This document shows positions 44,265 through 53,271 of a stretch of DNA of 64,000 bases, piece by piece. The stretch comes from G963678255 sp963678255 (GTDB lineage Bacteria; Cloacimonadota; Cloacimonadia; Cloacimonadales; WRIO01). Every line of letters starts with the position of its first letter. Position 1 is the stretch's first letter. The position numbers were made by a program, and so were the translations under genes. The notes under the pieces were generated by a model. It saw only the letters and a program-made list of their open reading frames with translations, made no database searches and was not told the origin of the DNA. Location of the stretch: assembly GCA_963678255.2 (NCBI GenBank), contig CAXXTW010000001.1:806001-870000 (forward strand), given 5' to 3'.

Positions 44265-45823
44265 CTTTTTAATATCTCTATGACTTTAAGCTCATTTTGA
44301 TATGGGCTCCAATCTATCTTCTTAGAATAAGCATAAATATCCTGTGGGGTGTAAAAAGGGAAAACTAATATATTGTCATATACTATCTTTGATGCTTTAA
44401 TTAATAGCTGATCTCTTCGATAATCATTATCTGCCATCAAACCAACAGTATCAATAAGCTGATTTAATTCAGGATTATTATAATCTAAACGGTTCATTGT
44501 CCCAGTATAACCTGTACTATTATAGAAAAGAGATCTTATTTGACTCAGATTATCTAAAGAATGAATTGAATATCCTGTAATAAAACAAGATATTTGTTTT
44601 GTGCTAATTTTCTTATAAAATTCCTGAGAGGGATAGGTTTTTAAAGTTACTTCTATTCCAATGTCTGACAGTGATTTTTTTACATATTCACCTAATTCTT
44701 TATCGCCATAAAATTTATTCTCTATGCAATGGATAGTCATTGGAAACCCTTTGGGATATCCTGCTTCAGTTAATAATCTCTTGCTTAATTCCGGGTTATA
44801 CTTTCTCACAGTCAAGGACATGTCAGTTCCTAGAGCCGAACTTGACCACGGAAGAGCTAAAGCACTGGCATTACCATGTAAAGTTTCTTCAATAAAGTTT
44901 TCAATATTCATTGAATGGGCAATTGCCTGACGGACTTTAATATCTTTTAATGGATTTCTTGGTAAAGGAATGTCTGGAGTGATATCACGAACCAGATCAA
45001 ACATCATATACATCGTAATTGCACTCTTCATTTGCTTCATGGCAATATGCTCAGAATTCTTTAATACTGTATATCTTTCAATAGGTGGATTGATAATGAA
45101 ATCGATTTTACCTTTTAAAAGTTCATTTACTTGATCATCACGAGAAGGAATGAGTATAAAATCAATTTGATCAAATAAACGGTAAACAAGCTTTTTGGAC
45201 ATAAATTGGTTTTTTTTTAAGACTGTTTTTTTCTTATCCTGATAAAATAAATAATAAGGACCTGTACCAATAGGATTCGTCTTGATAAACTCATCATCAA
45301 ATTGAGTTAATTGTTTTGCTGAATATATCGGAATATTTAGCAAAAGAACATTTAAATTGATATTATTTTTATGATGAATTAGTAGGGTTTCAGGACTTTT
45401 CACTTCAATACTATCTAACATGATAAATTTATAAAAATATGATTTTGGATGCTTTAAAAAACGATTTATACTCTCTTTTACATCATTTGCACTAAGTTTT
45501 TCTCCATTATGAAAGTTGAGTTTGGTGTTAATCTGAATATATGTTAAACTATCAGATAGGTTATACCAGCTAATACCTGATTTAGGTGTATAAACATTGT
45601 TTTCATATTCAAATAGATTGTCAAATATCGAACGAAGTACTATATTGGTAAAATACTCTGATCTGGTAATAGCATCATAGGTTTCTGGTAGGCTACTCAC
45701 AGCTATTCTTAATACCTGATTTGACTCTGTCATCCACATCATTTTTTTTATGACAGGAGATAAAGCTATTAATATAATAATAAATAAAAAAATCCAAATT
45801 AAATTTTTCCTGAATAAACCCAT
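44261..45823 (-). CDS. Membrane-anchored extracellular solute-binding protein, family 5
   Basis: 520 aa. One N-terminal membrane segment (~8-27) without a lipobox, then a peptide/nickel-type SBP_bac_5 domain: ISWYNLSDSLTYIQINTKLNFHNGEKLSANDVKESINRFL, DPIGTGPYYL-like NPIGTGPYYLFY, and NPLKDIKVRQAIAHSMNIENFIEETL...LTEAGYPKGFP. No permease or ATPase genes follow; instead it is joined to a sensor pair, so a sensing role is more likely than uptake. Confidence 0.88.
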   Translation of the reverse strand: MGLFRKNLIWIFLFIIILIALSPVIKKMMWMTESNQVLRIAVSSLPETYDAITRSEYFTNIVLRSIFDNLFEYENNVYTPKSGISWYNLSDSLTYIQINTKLNFHNGEKLSANDVKESINRFLKHPKSYFYKFIMLDSIEVKSPETLLIHHKNNINLNVLLLNIPIYSAKQLTQFDDEFIKTNPIGTGPYYLFYQDKKKTVLKKNQFMSKKLVYRLFDQIDFILIPSRDDQVNELLKGKIDFIINPPIERYTVLKNSEHIAMKQMKSAITMYMMFDLVRDITPDIPLPRNPLKDIKVRQAIAHSMNIENFIEETLHGNASALALPWSSSALGTDMSLTVRKYNPELSKRLLTEAGYPKGFPMTIHCIENKFYGDKELGEYVKKSLSDIGIEVTLKTYPSQEFYKKISTKQISCFITGYSIHSLDNLSQIRSLFYNSTGYTGTMNRLDYNNPELNQLIDTVGLMADNDYRRDQLLIKASKIVYDNILVFPFYTPQDIYAYSKKIDWSPYQNELKVIEILKR

Positions 45824-45840
45824 TTAAACCCACTAAAGGT

Positions 45841-45863
45841 GGATGGGACAATTAGTCCCATCC
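45841..45863. promoter_or_regulatory. Perfect hairpin between gap and the binding-protein gene
   Basis: GGATGGGAC / GTCCCATCC, 9-bp stem, 5-nt loop, 9 bp after the gap stop and 17 bp before the next start on the minus strand. No T-run, so an RNA-processing or weak terminator hairpin that could separate the glycolysis genes from the sensor genes. Confidence 0.5.
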
Positions 45864-45872
45864 GAATAATTG

Positions 45873-46868
45873 TTACAGTGAAGCCATTAACAAAGCTAAA
45901 TCGACTACTCGACAGGAATATCCCCATTCGTTATCATACCAGCTTTGTATCTTTATCATATTGTCTTTTACCATCGTTAAAGGTGCATCAAAGATGGATG
46001 AATGAGAATTTCCTACTATATCAATAGAGACAATAGGGTCTTCTGAATATTCCAAATAACCTCTCAAAAAAGTCTCTGATGCTTCTTTCATGGCTTGATT
46101 AACCTCTGCTTTTGTCGTTGCTTTCTCAACAAATACAGTGAGATCAACCAATGAACCATCGGGTGTGGGTACTCTTACAGCCATCCCATCTAATTTGCCA
46201 TTCAAGTCAGGAATAACTAAGCCAATCGCTTTTGCTGCTCCTGTTGAAGTGGGTATCATGCTCATTGCTGCTGCTCTTGCTCTACGTAAATCTGAATGGG
46301 GTAAATCAAGAATGTTTTGATCATTTGTGTATGAATGGATGGTTGTCATCATACCTTTCTCTATTACAAAATGATCATGAAGTACTTTCGCTACTGGAGC
46401 TAAACAATTCGTTGTGCATGATGCATTAGATACAATTATATCTTCTTTTTTTAAGGTTAAATGATTAACTCCCATAACGATGGTTGCATCAACTGTATCT
46501 TTTGCCGGTGCTGAAATTATCACTTTTTTTGCCCCAGCGTTTACATGCTTCATTGCTTTCGCTCTTGTTGTAAATATGCCTGTTGACTCAATTACGATAT
46601 CAACTTCCAACGCTTTCCAAGGTAATGTCTCTGGATCACGTTCAGCATATATTTTTATCTCTTTTCCTTCTACTATGATTGAATTCTCTGTATGCGTGAT
46701 TGTTTTTGGAAACTTTTTATGAACTGAATCATACTTTAATAAATGAGCTAAAGTCTTGGCATCGGTTAAATCATTTATAGCAACGATTTCAATATCTTTT
46801 CTATCAAAGGCTGCTCTGAAAACTAATCGACCTATGCGTCCAAACCCGTTAATTGCTACTTTTACCAT
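45873..46868 (-). CDS. gap: Glyceraldehyde-3-phosphate dehydrogenase, type I
   Basis: 331 aa. VKVAINGFGRIGRLVFRA NAD site, SNASCTTNCLAPVAKVL with catalytic Cys, HSYTNDQNILDLPHSDLRRARAAA, GMAVRVPTPDGSLVDL, and WYDNEWGYSCRVVDLA at the end. Glycolysis, cytoplasmic. Follows fba by 13 bp, so the two enzymes are made together. Confidence 0.97.
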   Translation of the reverse strand: MVKVAINGFGRIGRLVFRAAFDRKDIEIVAINDLTDAKTLAHLLKYDSVHKKFPKTITHTENSIIVEGKEIKIYAERDPETLPWKALEVDIVIESTGIFTTRAKAMKHVNAGAKKVIISAPAKDTVDATIVMGVNHLTLKKEDIIVSNASCTTNCLAPVAKVLHDHFVIEKGMMTTIHSYTNDQNILDLPHSDLRRARAAAMSMIPTSTGAAKAIGLVIPDLNGKLDGMAVRVPTPDGSLVDLTVFVEKATTKAEVNQAMKEASETFLRGYLEYSEDPIVSIDIVGNSHSSIFDAPLTMVKDNMIKIQSWYDNEWGYSCRVVDLALLMASL

Positions 46869-46881
46869 TGGGCCTCCTTGT

Positions 46882-47856
46882 TTATAAATAAATTGATGAA
46901 TTATTGCTGCCTACTACTTTGATCATACTTTCAACTGAGTTTTGTACAGCATTTTCCCCTTTTGATATCCATTTTCTTGGATCAAATCTTGTTTTATCAG
47001 GAATGTATATATCAAGATCCATACCTACTGGACAGACGATTGCATCCTTTTCTTTCTCCCAATATGCCTGAACTACCGCTGACATATCAATCTGATACTG
47101 AGTATCTTTATTGATCTTGACTACTCCTGCGCGTACAGCATCTATCTGTTGCTGATCAGTTAATCCTGACGCTCCATGCAATACTAATCCTCGCTCTACA
47201 TTATGACTGATTAATAGCTTATCAATCTCACTAATTAAATCAATTCTTAACTGAATTTTCGATCCCTTTGACACACCATGATTGGTTCCAACTGATGCTG
47301 CAAATAAATCTACATTAGTTTTCAATACAAATTCCAAAGCTTCTTCAGGATGGGTGTATAATTCCGTTTCGGATACGATCTCATCCTCTGATCCTTTTAT
47401 GTGACCAATTTCTCCCTCAACTAAAACTCCATGCTTATGTGCTACATTTACAACTTCTTTTGTGATCTTTATATTGTCTTCTAAGTGTTCTTTGCTGGCA
47501 TCAATCATGACAGATGTAACTAAATTGTTTTCTAAACAATAAACGATAAAGTCAAAATAATCGGGTGTCGCATGATCTATATGCAAACCGATCCCTGAAT
47601 TCTTTGTTTGGGAGGATAACACCTTTATCATCGAGGATATTAACTGTGCGCCTATTTTAATGTCTTTTGATTCACCTGAGGCATATTTACAAGCTCCTGC
47701 ACTCATTTGGAGCAAACCATCTGATTTCTGATGTTCATAACCCCATACTAAAGGTCGAATCTGACAATCAAAAACTACATTGGATGCTATTAATCCAAAT
47801 CTGTTCTTTTTTGCTTTCAGAAATACTTCTCTCATTTTTTCACCACTACAAAACAT
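46882..47856 (-). CDS. fba: Class II fructose-bisphosphate aldolase
   Basis: 324 aa. Metal-binding and substrate motifs GIGLHIDHATPDYFDF, MIDASKEHLEDNIK, VEGEIGHIKG and LHGASGLTDQQ, with GVVKINKDTQYQ near the end. Cleaves fructose-1,6-bisphosphate to triose phosphates (a tagatose-bisphosphate role cannot be excluded). ATG at 47856 lies four bases after AGGAGG. Confidence 0.9.
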   Translation of the reverse strand: MFCSGEKMREVFLKAKKNRFGLIASNVVFDCQIRPLVWGYEHQKSDGLLQMSAGACKYASGESKDIKIGAQLISSMIKVLSSQTKNSGIGLHIDHATPDYFDFIVYCLENNLVTSVMIDASKEHLEDNIKITKEVVNVAHKHGVLVEGEIGHIKGSEDEIVSETELYTHPEEALEFVLKTNVDLFAASVGTNHGVSKGSKIQLRIDLISEIDKLLISHNVERGLVLHGASGLTDQQQIDAVRAGVVKINKDTQYQIDMSAVVQAYWEKEKDAIVCPVGMDLDIYIPDKTRFDPRKWISKGENAVQNSVESMIKVVGSNNSSIYL

Positions 47857-47924
47857 AAAACCTCCTTACTAATCAGGTTTTTATTGATTTGTTTAATGTT
47901 GATATATATTCTAACTTTTGTCAA

Positions 47925-47953
47925 TAAAAAAAAGAGCGATTTTACAATCGCTC
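47925..47953 (-). terminator. Intrinsic terminator after the 89-aa gene
   Basis: GAGCGAT(T) / (A)ATCGCTC stem at 47934-47953 with a long T-run on the minus strand (47933-47925). A shorter T-run on the other side makes it bidirectional. Confidence 0.8.
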
Positions 47954-47971
47954 TTTTTGCTTAATAATGTA

Positions 47972-48241
47972 CTAGTCCTTAAAGATGTAATATTCGACCG
48001 GGGCTCCCTTAACAAACAATTTGTTGGGACGGGTATATTCATTTTCTTTCTTAATTTTTATGCAATCTTCTGGCTCGACTATTCGCCATATTTCACATTT
48101 ATCACCTTCCTCATAAATGCAAAATGTAATTGCTTTTTGGACAAATTCATTGATTATAAACTGTATGCTTTCTGTTGGTTCCATTTTTGTTACTGGAACA
48201 CAGAATTCTTCCTTACAGAATACAAAACAATCTTCAGACAT
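47972..48241 (-). CDS. Small cysteine-containing protein (89 aa)
   Basis: MSEDCFVFCKEEFCVPVTKMEPTESIQFIINEFV..., with three N-terminal cysteines and two more (CIYEEGDKC). No signal peptide or membrane segment. Strong TAGGAGG ribosome-binding site and own terminator, so an independent short transcript. Not recognised. The opposite strand also has an open frame here, but without a ribosome-binding site. Confidence 0.65.
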   Translation of the reverse strand: MSEDCFVFCKEEFCVPVTKMEPTESIQFIINEFVQKAITFCIYEEGDKCEIWRIVEPEDCIKIKKENEYTRPNKLFVKGAPVEYYIFKD

Positions 48242-48271
48242 AAAACCTCCTACAGATTAAGTCAGAAAGTA

Positions 48272-48316
48272 TATTATATACGGTTTGGGGGTACCGTAGA
48301 ATATCAATTGATATTC
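48272..48316 (-). promoter_or_regulatory. Promoter with two operator-like palindromes
   Basis: Minus strand TATAAT at 48277-48272. Just upstream lie TACGGT-N8-ACCGTA (48279-48298) and a perfect 18-bp palindrome GAATATCAATTGATATTC (48299-48316). No good -35, so transcription of the 89-aa gene probably depends on a regulator binding here. Confidence 0.5.
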
Positions 48317-48367
48317 AAAAAATATGAAATCAATCTTTTTATCCTCGATTAATTTATCAAGTTATTT

Positions 48368-49585
48368 TTAAAGATTTTTTTCCAGTGAGTATTTTAAGAT
48401 CATACTTACTGCTATTGAATTTATTATTAGATTCGTTCCCCCATAACTTATAAAGGGTAGAGGGATCCCTTTTGTGGGCATTATTCCCAAATTCATACCA
48501 ATATTTATAAACATTTGTAAAAGTAGATACCCTAAAATTCCTGCAATTGCTATTTTATGTTCCTTCTTTTGGGCAACCTTTATTAAATAGATGATTCGAG
48601 TAAAAAATAAGTAAAAAATGACTAACAATAGGCCACACCCGATAAAACCAAACTCTTCTCCTATCACTGAAAATATAAAATCTGTGTGATGCTCTGGTAA
48701 AAAATTCATATTCTTTTGACTGCCCATTAAAAAGCCTTTACCAAAAAATTGACCAGAACCAACGGCTATTTTTGATTGTATAACGTGATAACCAGCGCCT
48801 AATGGATCACGAGTTGGATCTAAAAATGTTAATATTCTGTTTTTCTGATATTCATGAAGATTATTCCATAACACTGGCGTTATTACAAATATAAACAGAT
48901 TCACTAAAGTAGATACTGCGATTATTATCCAATTCATCCTCTCTCTGTTTAAGAAAAAAACTAAAATCAGTATAAATACTAAGAAAAAAAACCATGAAAA
49001 AGACGTTAATACTGCAAAAATCGGACTAATTAATATGATTAAATAAACATATGGAAAGCCTGCCTGGGCTAACATCATTAACAAACTTGCCCAAAAAACT
49101 AGTGTTGTACCAAAATCTGGTTCTATAAATATCAAAACTACTGGTACAATTACCACTGAAAATGATTTGGATATCATCTTCCATTCGCTTATATGCTCCT
49201 TGCTGATCAAACGAGCAACTAATAATATCATGACAACTTTAGCTAATTCTGAGGGTTGAAATTGCTGGCTTCCTATAAATATCCAGCGATGAGCTCCGTT
49301 GATCGGTGGCATGAATAATACGACTATTAATGATAATATCGAAAACCCATATAATGGGATTATCAGCATATCTAATACTGGTAATGGGATTTTTAGTACA
49401 ATATATAAATTTATTAATGCGATAAATACCCATATTAATTGTTTCCAATAGTATGATTTTACTATCAATTCCTGACCAAGCTTGGTTGTTGATGCTGAAA
49501 ATATTGATATTAAACCAATTAACAATAACAGCATCCATAGTCCAAACAATTGCCAATCAAAATTCCTGTTAATTCTTATTTTCAT
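48368..49585 (-). CDS. rodA: RodA peptidoglycan glycosyltransferase
   Basis: 405 aa from the ATG at 49585 (AGGG five bases upstream); the frame opens 8 codons earlier at 49609. SEDS protein with about ten membrane segments; NGAHRWIFIGSQQFQPSELAK, AGYHVIQSKIAVGSGQFFGKGF, LPEHHTDFIFSVIGEEFGF and IPLPFISYGGTNL are RodA/FtsW signatures. Polymerises lipid II for cell elongation with the adjacent PBP2. Last gene of the elongation operon; overlaps mrdA. Confidence 0.95.
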   Translation of the reverse strand: MKIRINRNFDWQLFGLWMLLLLIGLISIFSASTTKLGQELIVKSYYWKQLIWVFIALINLYIVLKIPLPVLDMLIIPLYGFSILSLIVVLFMPPINGAHRWIFIGSQQFQPSELAKVVMILLVARLISKEHISEWKMISKSFSVVIVPVVLIFIEPDFGTTLVFWASLLMMLAQAGFPYVYLIILISPIFAVLTSFSWFFFLVFILILVFFLNRERMNWIIIAVSTLVNLFIFVITPVLWNNLHEYQKNRILTFLDPTRDPLGAGYHVIQSKIAVGSGQFFGKGFLMGSQKNMNFLPEHHTDFIFSVIGEEFGFIGCGLLLVIFYLFFTRIIYLIKVAQKKEHKIAIAGILGYLLLQMFINIGMNLGIMPTKGIPLPFISYGGTNLIINSIAVSMILKYSLEKNL

Positions 49586-51350
49586 TCTTAACCCTGACAT
49601 TTTTTTCATAATATTGAATGATTTTCCCTGCTATTGGGGCTGCTATGCTTCCTCCATGACCTGCATTTTCTAAAAAAACGACAATGGCTAATTCGGGGTT
49701 TTCCCATTCGGCATAACAAGCAAACCACGCATGAGTTTTTCCGCCATGAGCATTTTCTGCAGATCCTGATTTACCAAAAACTTTTACTCCTGGAACACGT
49801 GCTGCCCCACCTGTCCCTCCTGGTGAATTACAGACTTGCCATAAGCCTTCATTGATTATGGCCAAATTCCTCTGACTGATTGGTAAACGGCTCTTCTCAT
49901 CAGGATATAACTCTTTATACCCAATGATTCGACTGCCAATTGCTCTTTCTAATATATGAGGTTTAGTCCATACTCCATTGTTTGCTAAAGCTGAATAATA
50001 GGCACAAAGCTCCAAAGGGGTTACTAATACCTCTCCTTGTCCTATTGCTAAATTTGCTTTTCTGCCTACCACACTAAAATTCTTTCCTAATCTCTTTCTA
50101 TACCACTCTGTGGTAGGAAAAAATCCCTTTCTCTCAAACGGTAAATCAACACCTGTTTTATCTATTAATTTATTTTTACGAACAAAATCTTCAAACTCAT
50201 CTAATTTTAACTTTGATGATAAATCATAAAAAAATACATCACAGGATACTCTTAACGCATCCAATATATTCGATGTCCCATGACCTGATGGTGACCAGCA
50301 TTTAAAAAATCTGTTACCAATTTGTAAACCACCTGAGCAAAAAGCTAATCTTGTCGTTTCATTGATTATGTTTTTTTCTAAACCAAATGATCCTGTTACA
50401 GGTTTAAATGTTGATCCTGGAGGATAAGTGCCATTTATCACTCGATCTAATAGAGGCTTTTCTTTATTGGTACTTAGACTGCTCCATTGAGATTGACTTA
50501 TCTTTCCTGCAAACCAATTTTGATCATATTCTGGGAAACTATTATAGGAAATAATTCCTCCTGTTAAGGGATTCATCACTACGACTGCTCCTGAAAACTC
50601 CTTTGGATAGATCTCACTTATATAGTTTTGAAGACCACTATCTACTGTTAAAACTAAATGTAAACCATTCTCCGGCTCTTTATTGAGATTGTGAGTAAAT
50701 AGATTCAAGTTCTTGCCCTGTGCATCAACTTGTATCACCTCATAGCCTGGTTGACCAGATAATAATCTCTCATAATATTTCTCCAATCCAGACTTGCCAA
50801 TCATACTGTTAATCGTATATTCTTCATCCTTTAACCTGTTATACTCTCGCTCATTGATTCGACCCACATAACCCGTAAAATGATTTTTAAAACTATAGTT
50901 TCTCATTGTCTCAACTTTAAAAAACAAGGATGGATAGTAATTGATCTTTTCTGATATCTTAGCTAAAGTATCATATTGAATGTTTTCATACAAGATGATC
51001 TCATCATAAGATCTAAACCTGTTTTCATAAATAAGTTTATTTATGGTTTCTTTGCTAATTGGTAAATTACTTGATACAAATTCTACCATCTCATCTTTTT
51101 CTTTTAATAAAAATGGACGAAAATATAGGTTTATTGAAGGTACATTTTGAGCAATAGGTCTTAGTTTGGAATCATATATGATTCCTCTTGCTGCATTTAT
51201 CTTACGAATTCTAAAAAAATTCTTCTCTGCTATCTCTTTATAACGATTTCCCTTTATTATCTGCAAATTGAATAATGAAAAAAATAATACTATAAAAACT
51301 AAAGTAATTAATACTTGATAAAATTCTATTATTCTTGTTCTTTTATTCAT
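49569..51350 (-). CDS. mrdA: Penicillin-binding protein 2 (transpeptidase)
   Basis: 593 aa. Membrane anchor at ~11-31, dimerisation domain (GIIYDSKLRPIAQNVPSINLY, GYVGRINEREYNRL, SGQPGYEVIQVDAQGK), then the transpeptidase with YPPGSTFKP (active Ser and Lys), SCD motif in LRVSCDVFFY, and FGKSGSAENAHGG (KSG). Cross-links elongation peptidoglycan together with RodA. All three catalytic motifs are intact. Confidence 0.96.
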   Translation of the reverse strand: MNKRTRIIEFYQVLITLVFIVLFFSLFNLQIIKGNRYKEIAEKNFFRIRKINAARGIIYDSKLRPIAQNVPSINLYFRPFLLKEKDEMVEFVSSNLPISKETINKLIYENRFRSYDEIILYENIQYDTLAKISEKINYYPSLFFKVETMRNYSFKNHFTGYVGRINEREYNRLKDEEYTINSMIGKSGLEKYYERLLSGQPGYEVIQVDAQGKNLNLFTHNLNKEPENGLHLVLTVDSGLQNYISEIYPKEFSGAVVVMNPLTGGIISYNSFPEYDQNWFAGKISQSQWSSLSTNKEKPLLDRVINGTYPPGSTFKPVTGSFGLEKNIINETTRLAFCSGGLQIGNRFFKCWSPSGHGTSNILDALRVSCDVFFYDLSSKLKLDEFEDFVRKNKLIDKTGVDLPFERKGFFPTTEWYRKRLGKNFSVVGRKANLAIGQGEVLVTPLELCAYYSALANNGVWTKPHILERAIGSRIIGYKELYPDEKSRLPISQRNLAIINEGLWQVCNSPGGTGGAARVPGVKVFGKSGSAENAHGGKTHAWFACYAEWENPELAIVVFLENAGHGGSIAAPIAGKIIQYYEKNVRVKNENKN

Positions 51351-51828
51351 AGATTACTATACGTAATTTGTCTGTTAAAACTAACAAATATAAGATAGCT
51401 ATACTTGTCACTGTATTGTAGAATATTGAAAAAACACTGGTTAATAACAATAATGAACTTGATTGATAGGCAATTATATAATAAAGCCAATAAAATAGAA
51501 AATAGACAATATTTACTAGTAATACTGATATAGAAACTGAAACTATCTTTTCTTTATTGATGTTTTGATGATATTTATTTATAAAATGACAGATTAAAAC
51601 CTGTACTATGATATTCAATCCTAATAAATGTGGATACATAATATCCCATAATAATGCATTAAAAAAGGTAATTGACATACAAGCTGTATAAGGTAAATTT
51701 ATCGAAATGTAGATTAATAAGGGTAACATAATAAATGGTATTGAATTTAGTATGGTTAATTTACTAAATAACAAGATTTGTAAGAATATAAAAACAATGG
51801 ATATTAATATATACTTAAAGATTCTCAT
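51343..51828 (-). CDS. mreD: Rod shape-determining protein MreD
   Basis: 161 aa, five hydrophobic segments, position between mreC and mrdA. Low sequence conservation is usual for MreD; LLWDIMYPHLLGLNIIVQVLICHFI matches the conserved helix-loop. Overlaps its neighbours by 4 and 8 bp. Confidence 0.8.
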   Translation of the reverse strand: MRIFKYILISIVFIFLQILLFSKLTILNSIPFIMLPLLIYISINLPYTACMSITFFNALLWDIMYPHLLGLNIIVQVLICHFINKYHQNINKEKIVSVSISVLLVNIVYFLFYWLYYIIAYQSSSLLLLTSVFSIFYNTVTSIAILYLLVLTDKLRIVIYE

Positions 51829-52508
51829 ATTTTTCTAACAATGCATATTGGCGTTAACTCATCTCCCTGACCTTGAGGATTATCCTTCATTATCTTCTCC
51901 ATCAATTCCTTACTGACACCTTTACTACTACCGATCATCCAACTCCCACCTATATCATTAATGTCCATGACACAAGCATTTATCCCTAAATTTGATTTTA
52001 TTAATTCACATTCTTTACTCGGATTGAGTGGACCTTTTATCACACAGGCTGTGTAGGGTGGAACTGGAGACGTTGACGCTGCATCAATTAATGCCGCTTG
52101 CATACCAGCTAATCTATAAAAATCTCCTTTTCGTCTCAATATTTTTTTTGATAAGCCTCCTACAATCGCTGCAAAAAGTATTCTGAAACTTCCACATTCA
52201 TCAATAGCACATTGCATACTTGTGGCCGCTCTTAATCCAATTCCATAATTCACTTTCCCAACAAAACGCCATAAAAAATTTGCCAGAAATCCTATCTTTA
52301 TCTCTGACACTGGTACTGCCCTGTTTTGAGTAATTGCTAAAGGACTCTCACTAATGACGACGATGTCATTGCCCTCTAATTGAGCTCCTGCAAATTCTTT
52401 AATGATTTGACTCATTGAGTCACCAGGCTTCAGTATTCTTGTCTTAATGGGAATTCGTATATATTTCTGCCCTTCTATTTCAATAATTGGCTTCAATGAT
52501 GCCTTCAT
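51825..52508 (-). CDS. CofE-like (F420-0:gamma-glutamyl ligase family) protein inside the mre operon
   Basis: 227 aa. GNDIVVISESPLAITQNRAVPVSEIKIGFLANFLWRF and INACVMDINDIGGSWMIGSS resemble the PF01996 F420_ligase domain of CofE. Family members add glutamate to coenzyme F420-0, but bacteria lacking F420 also carry relatives of unknown role. It overlaps mreC by 29 bp and mreD by 4 bp, so it is tightly co-translated with cell-shape genes. No other F420 genes are in the window. An amide-forming step linked to the envelope is only a guess. Confidence 0.65.
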   Translation of the reverse strand: MKASLKPIIEIEGQKYIRIPIKTRILKPGDSMSQIIKEFAGAQLEGNDIVVISESPLAITQNRAVPVSEIKIGFLANFLWRFVGKVNYGIGLRAATSMQCAIDECGSFRILFAAIVGGLSKKILRRKGDFYRLAGMQAALIDAASTSPVPPYTACVIKGPLNPSKECELIKSNLGINACVMDINDIGGSWMIGSSKGVSKELMEKIMKDNPQGQGDELTPICIVRKI

Positions 52509-53268
52509 AATTTTCCTTCCTGCTTGGTATTAAAATAAATAAATTCTCTAAATTGTTAAAATCTGCATAGGGCTTTATATGCCCTTTGATATATAAAGCG
52601 TCTTGAGATTCTTCTAAACTTGTTATGGTACCTACTGGAAATCCTGCAGGAAATATTTGTGATATGTTCGATGTAACTAATGAATCCCCTATACTTATGG
52701 ATGTACCAAGTTTTACAAATGATATAAATGACTTCCCATAGAGATCTGTTTCTAATATTCCTTGAACCTGGGAGGTTTGATCAAATATTGCACATTTAAA
52801 TCTCGGATGGGTTAATGGCAATAAAATTGAACAATTTTGATAAGGCATGATTACTTTCCCAATGATTCCCTTTGATGAAAAAACAGCATAATCTTTTCTA
52901 ATTCCATCTCTAAGACCTTTGTTGATTACTATGGTGTTGGAACCATATGATCCTGAAAAACCGATTACATCTGCCATTATGAATAATGAATCCTTTATTG
53001 GAAAATCTATCAAATTATGCTGATACTTTCTCAGAATATTCTTGATATAATTATTCTCAATGATCAAGTTTGCCATCTGTATCTGAAGACCCTGATTCTT
53101 TTCTTTAAGAATTGAGATTGTTGAAAATTCATTAAAAGTAACTATAAACGGATAAAATACTGTTTTTGAAAGAAAATCCGCTTTCTTCAAACGAGATTCT
53201 TCATCTCCCAAAAACAGTATAATTCCTATTATTAAATATATTATGAGCAGATATCTCTTGTTAGACAC
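52480..53268 (-). CDS. mreC: Rod shape-determining protein MreC
   Basis: 262 aa. Membrane segment at ~5-20, coiled coil (~55-85: ISILKEKNQGLQIQMANLII), then the beta-barrel part with ADVIGFSGSYGSNTIVINKGLRDGIRKDYAVFSSKGIIGKV and VSNISQIFPAGFPVGTITSLEE. Periplasmic scaffold linking MreB to PBP2. Typical length. Confidence 0.93.
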   Translation of the reverse strand: MSNKRYLLIIYLIIGIILFLGDEESRLKKADFLSKTVFYPFIVTFNEFSTISILKEKNQGLQIQMANLIIENNYIKNILRKYQHNLIDFPIKDSLFIMADVIGFSGSYGSNTIVINKGLRDGIRKDYAVFSSKGIIGKVIMPYQNCSILLPLTHPRFKCAIFDQTSQVQGILETDLYGKSFISFVKLGTSISIGDSLVTSNISQIFPAGFPVGTITSLEESQDALYIKGHIKPYADFNNLENLFILIPSRKENYEGIIEANY

Positions 53269-53271
53269 CTG

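Noticed and set aside
47918..48352. 144-aa plus-strand protein
   Set aside because: Shadow of the 89-aa minus-strand gene, which has a strong ribosome-binding site, promoter and terminator.
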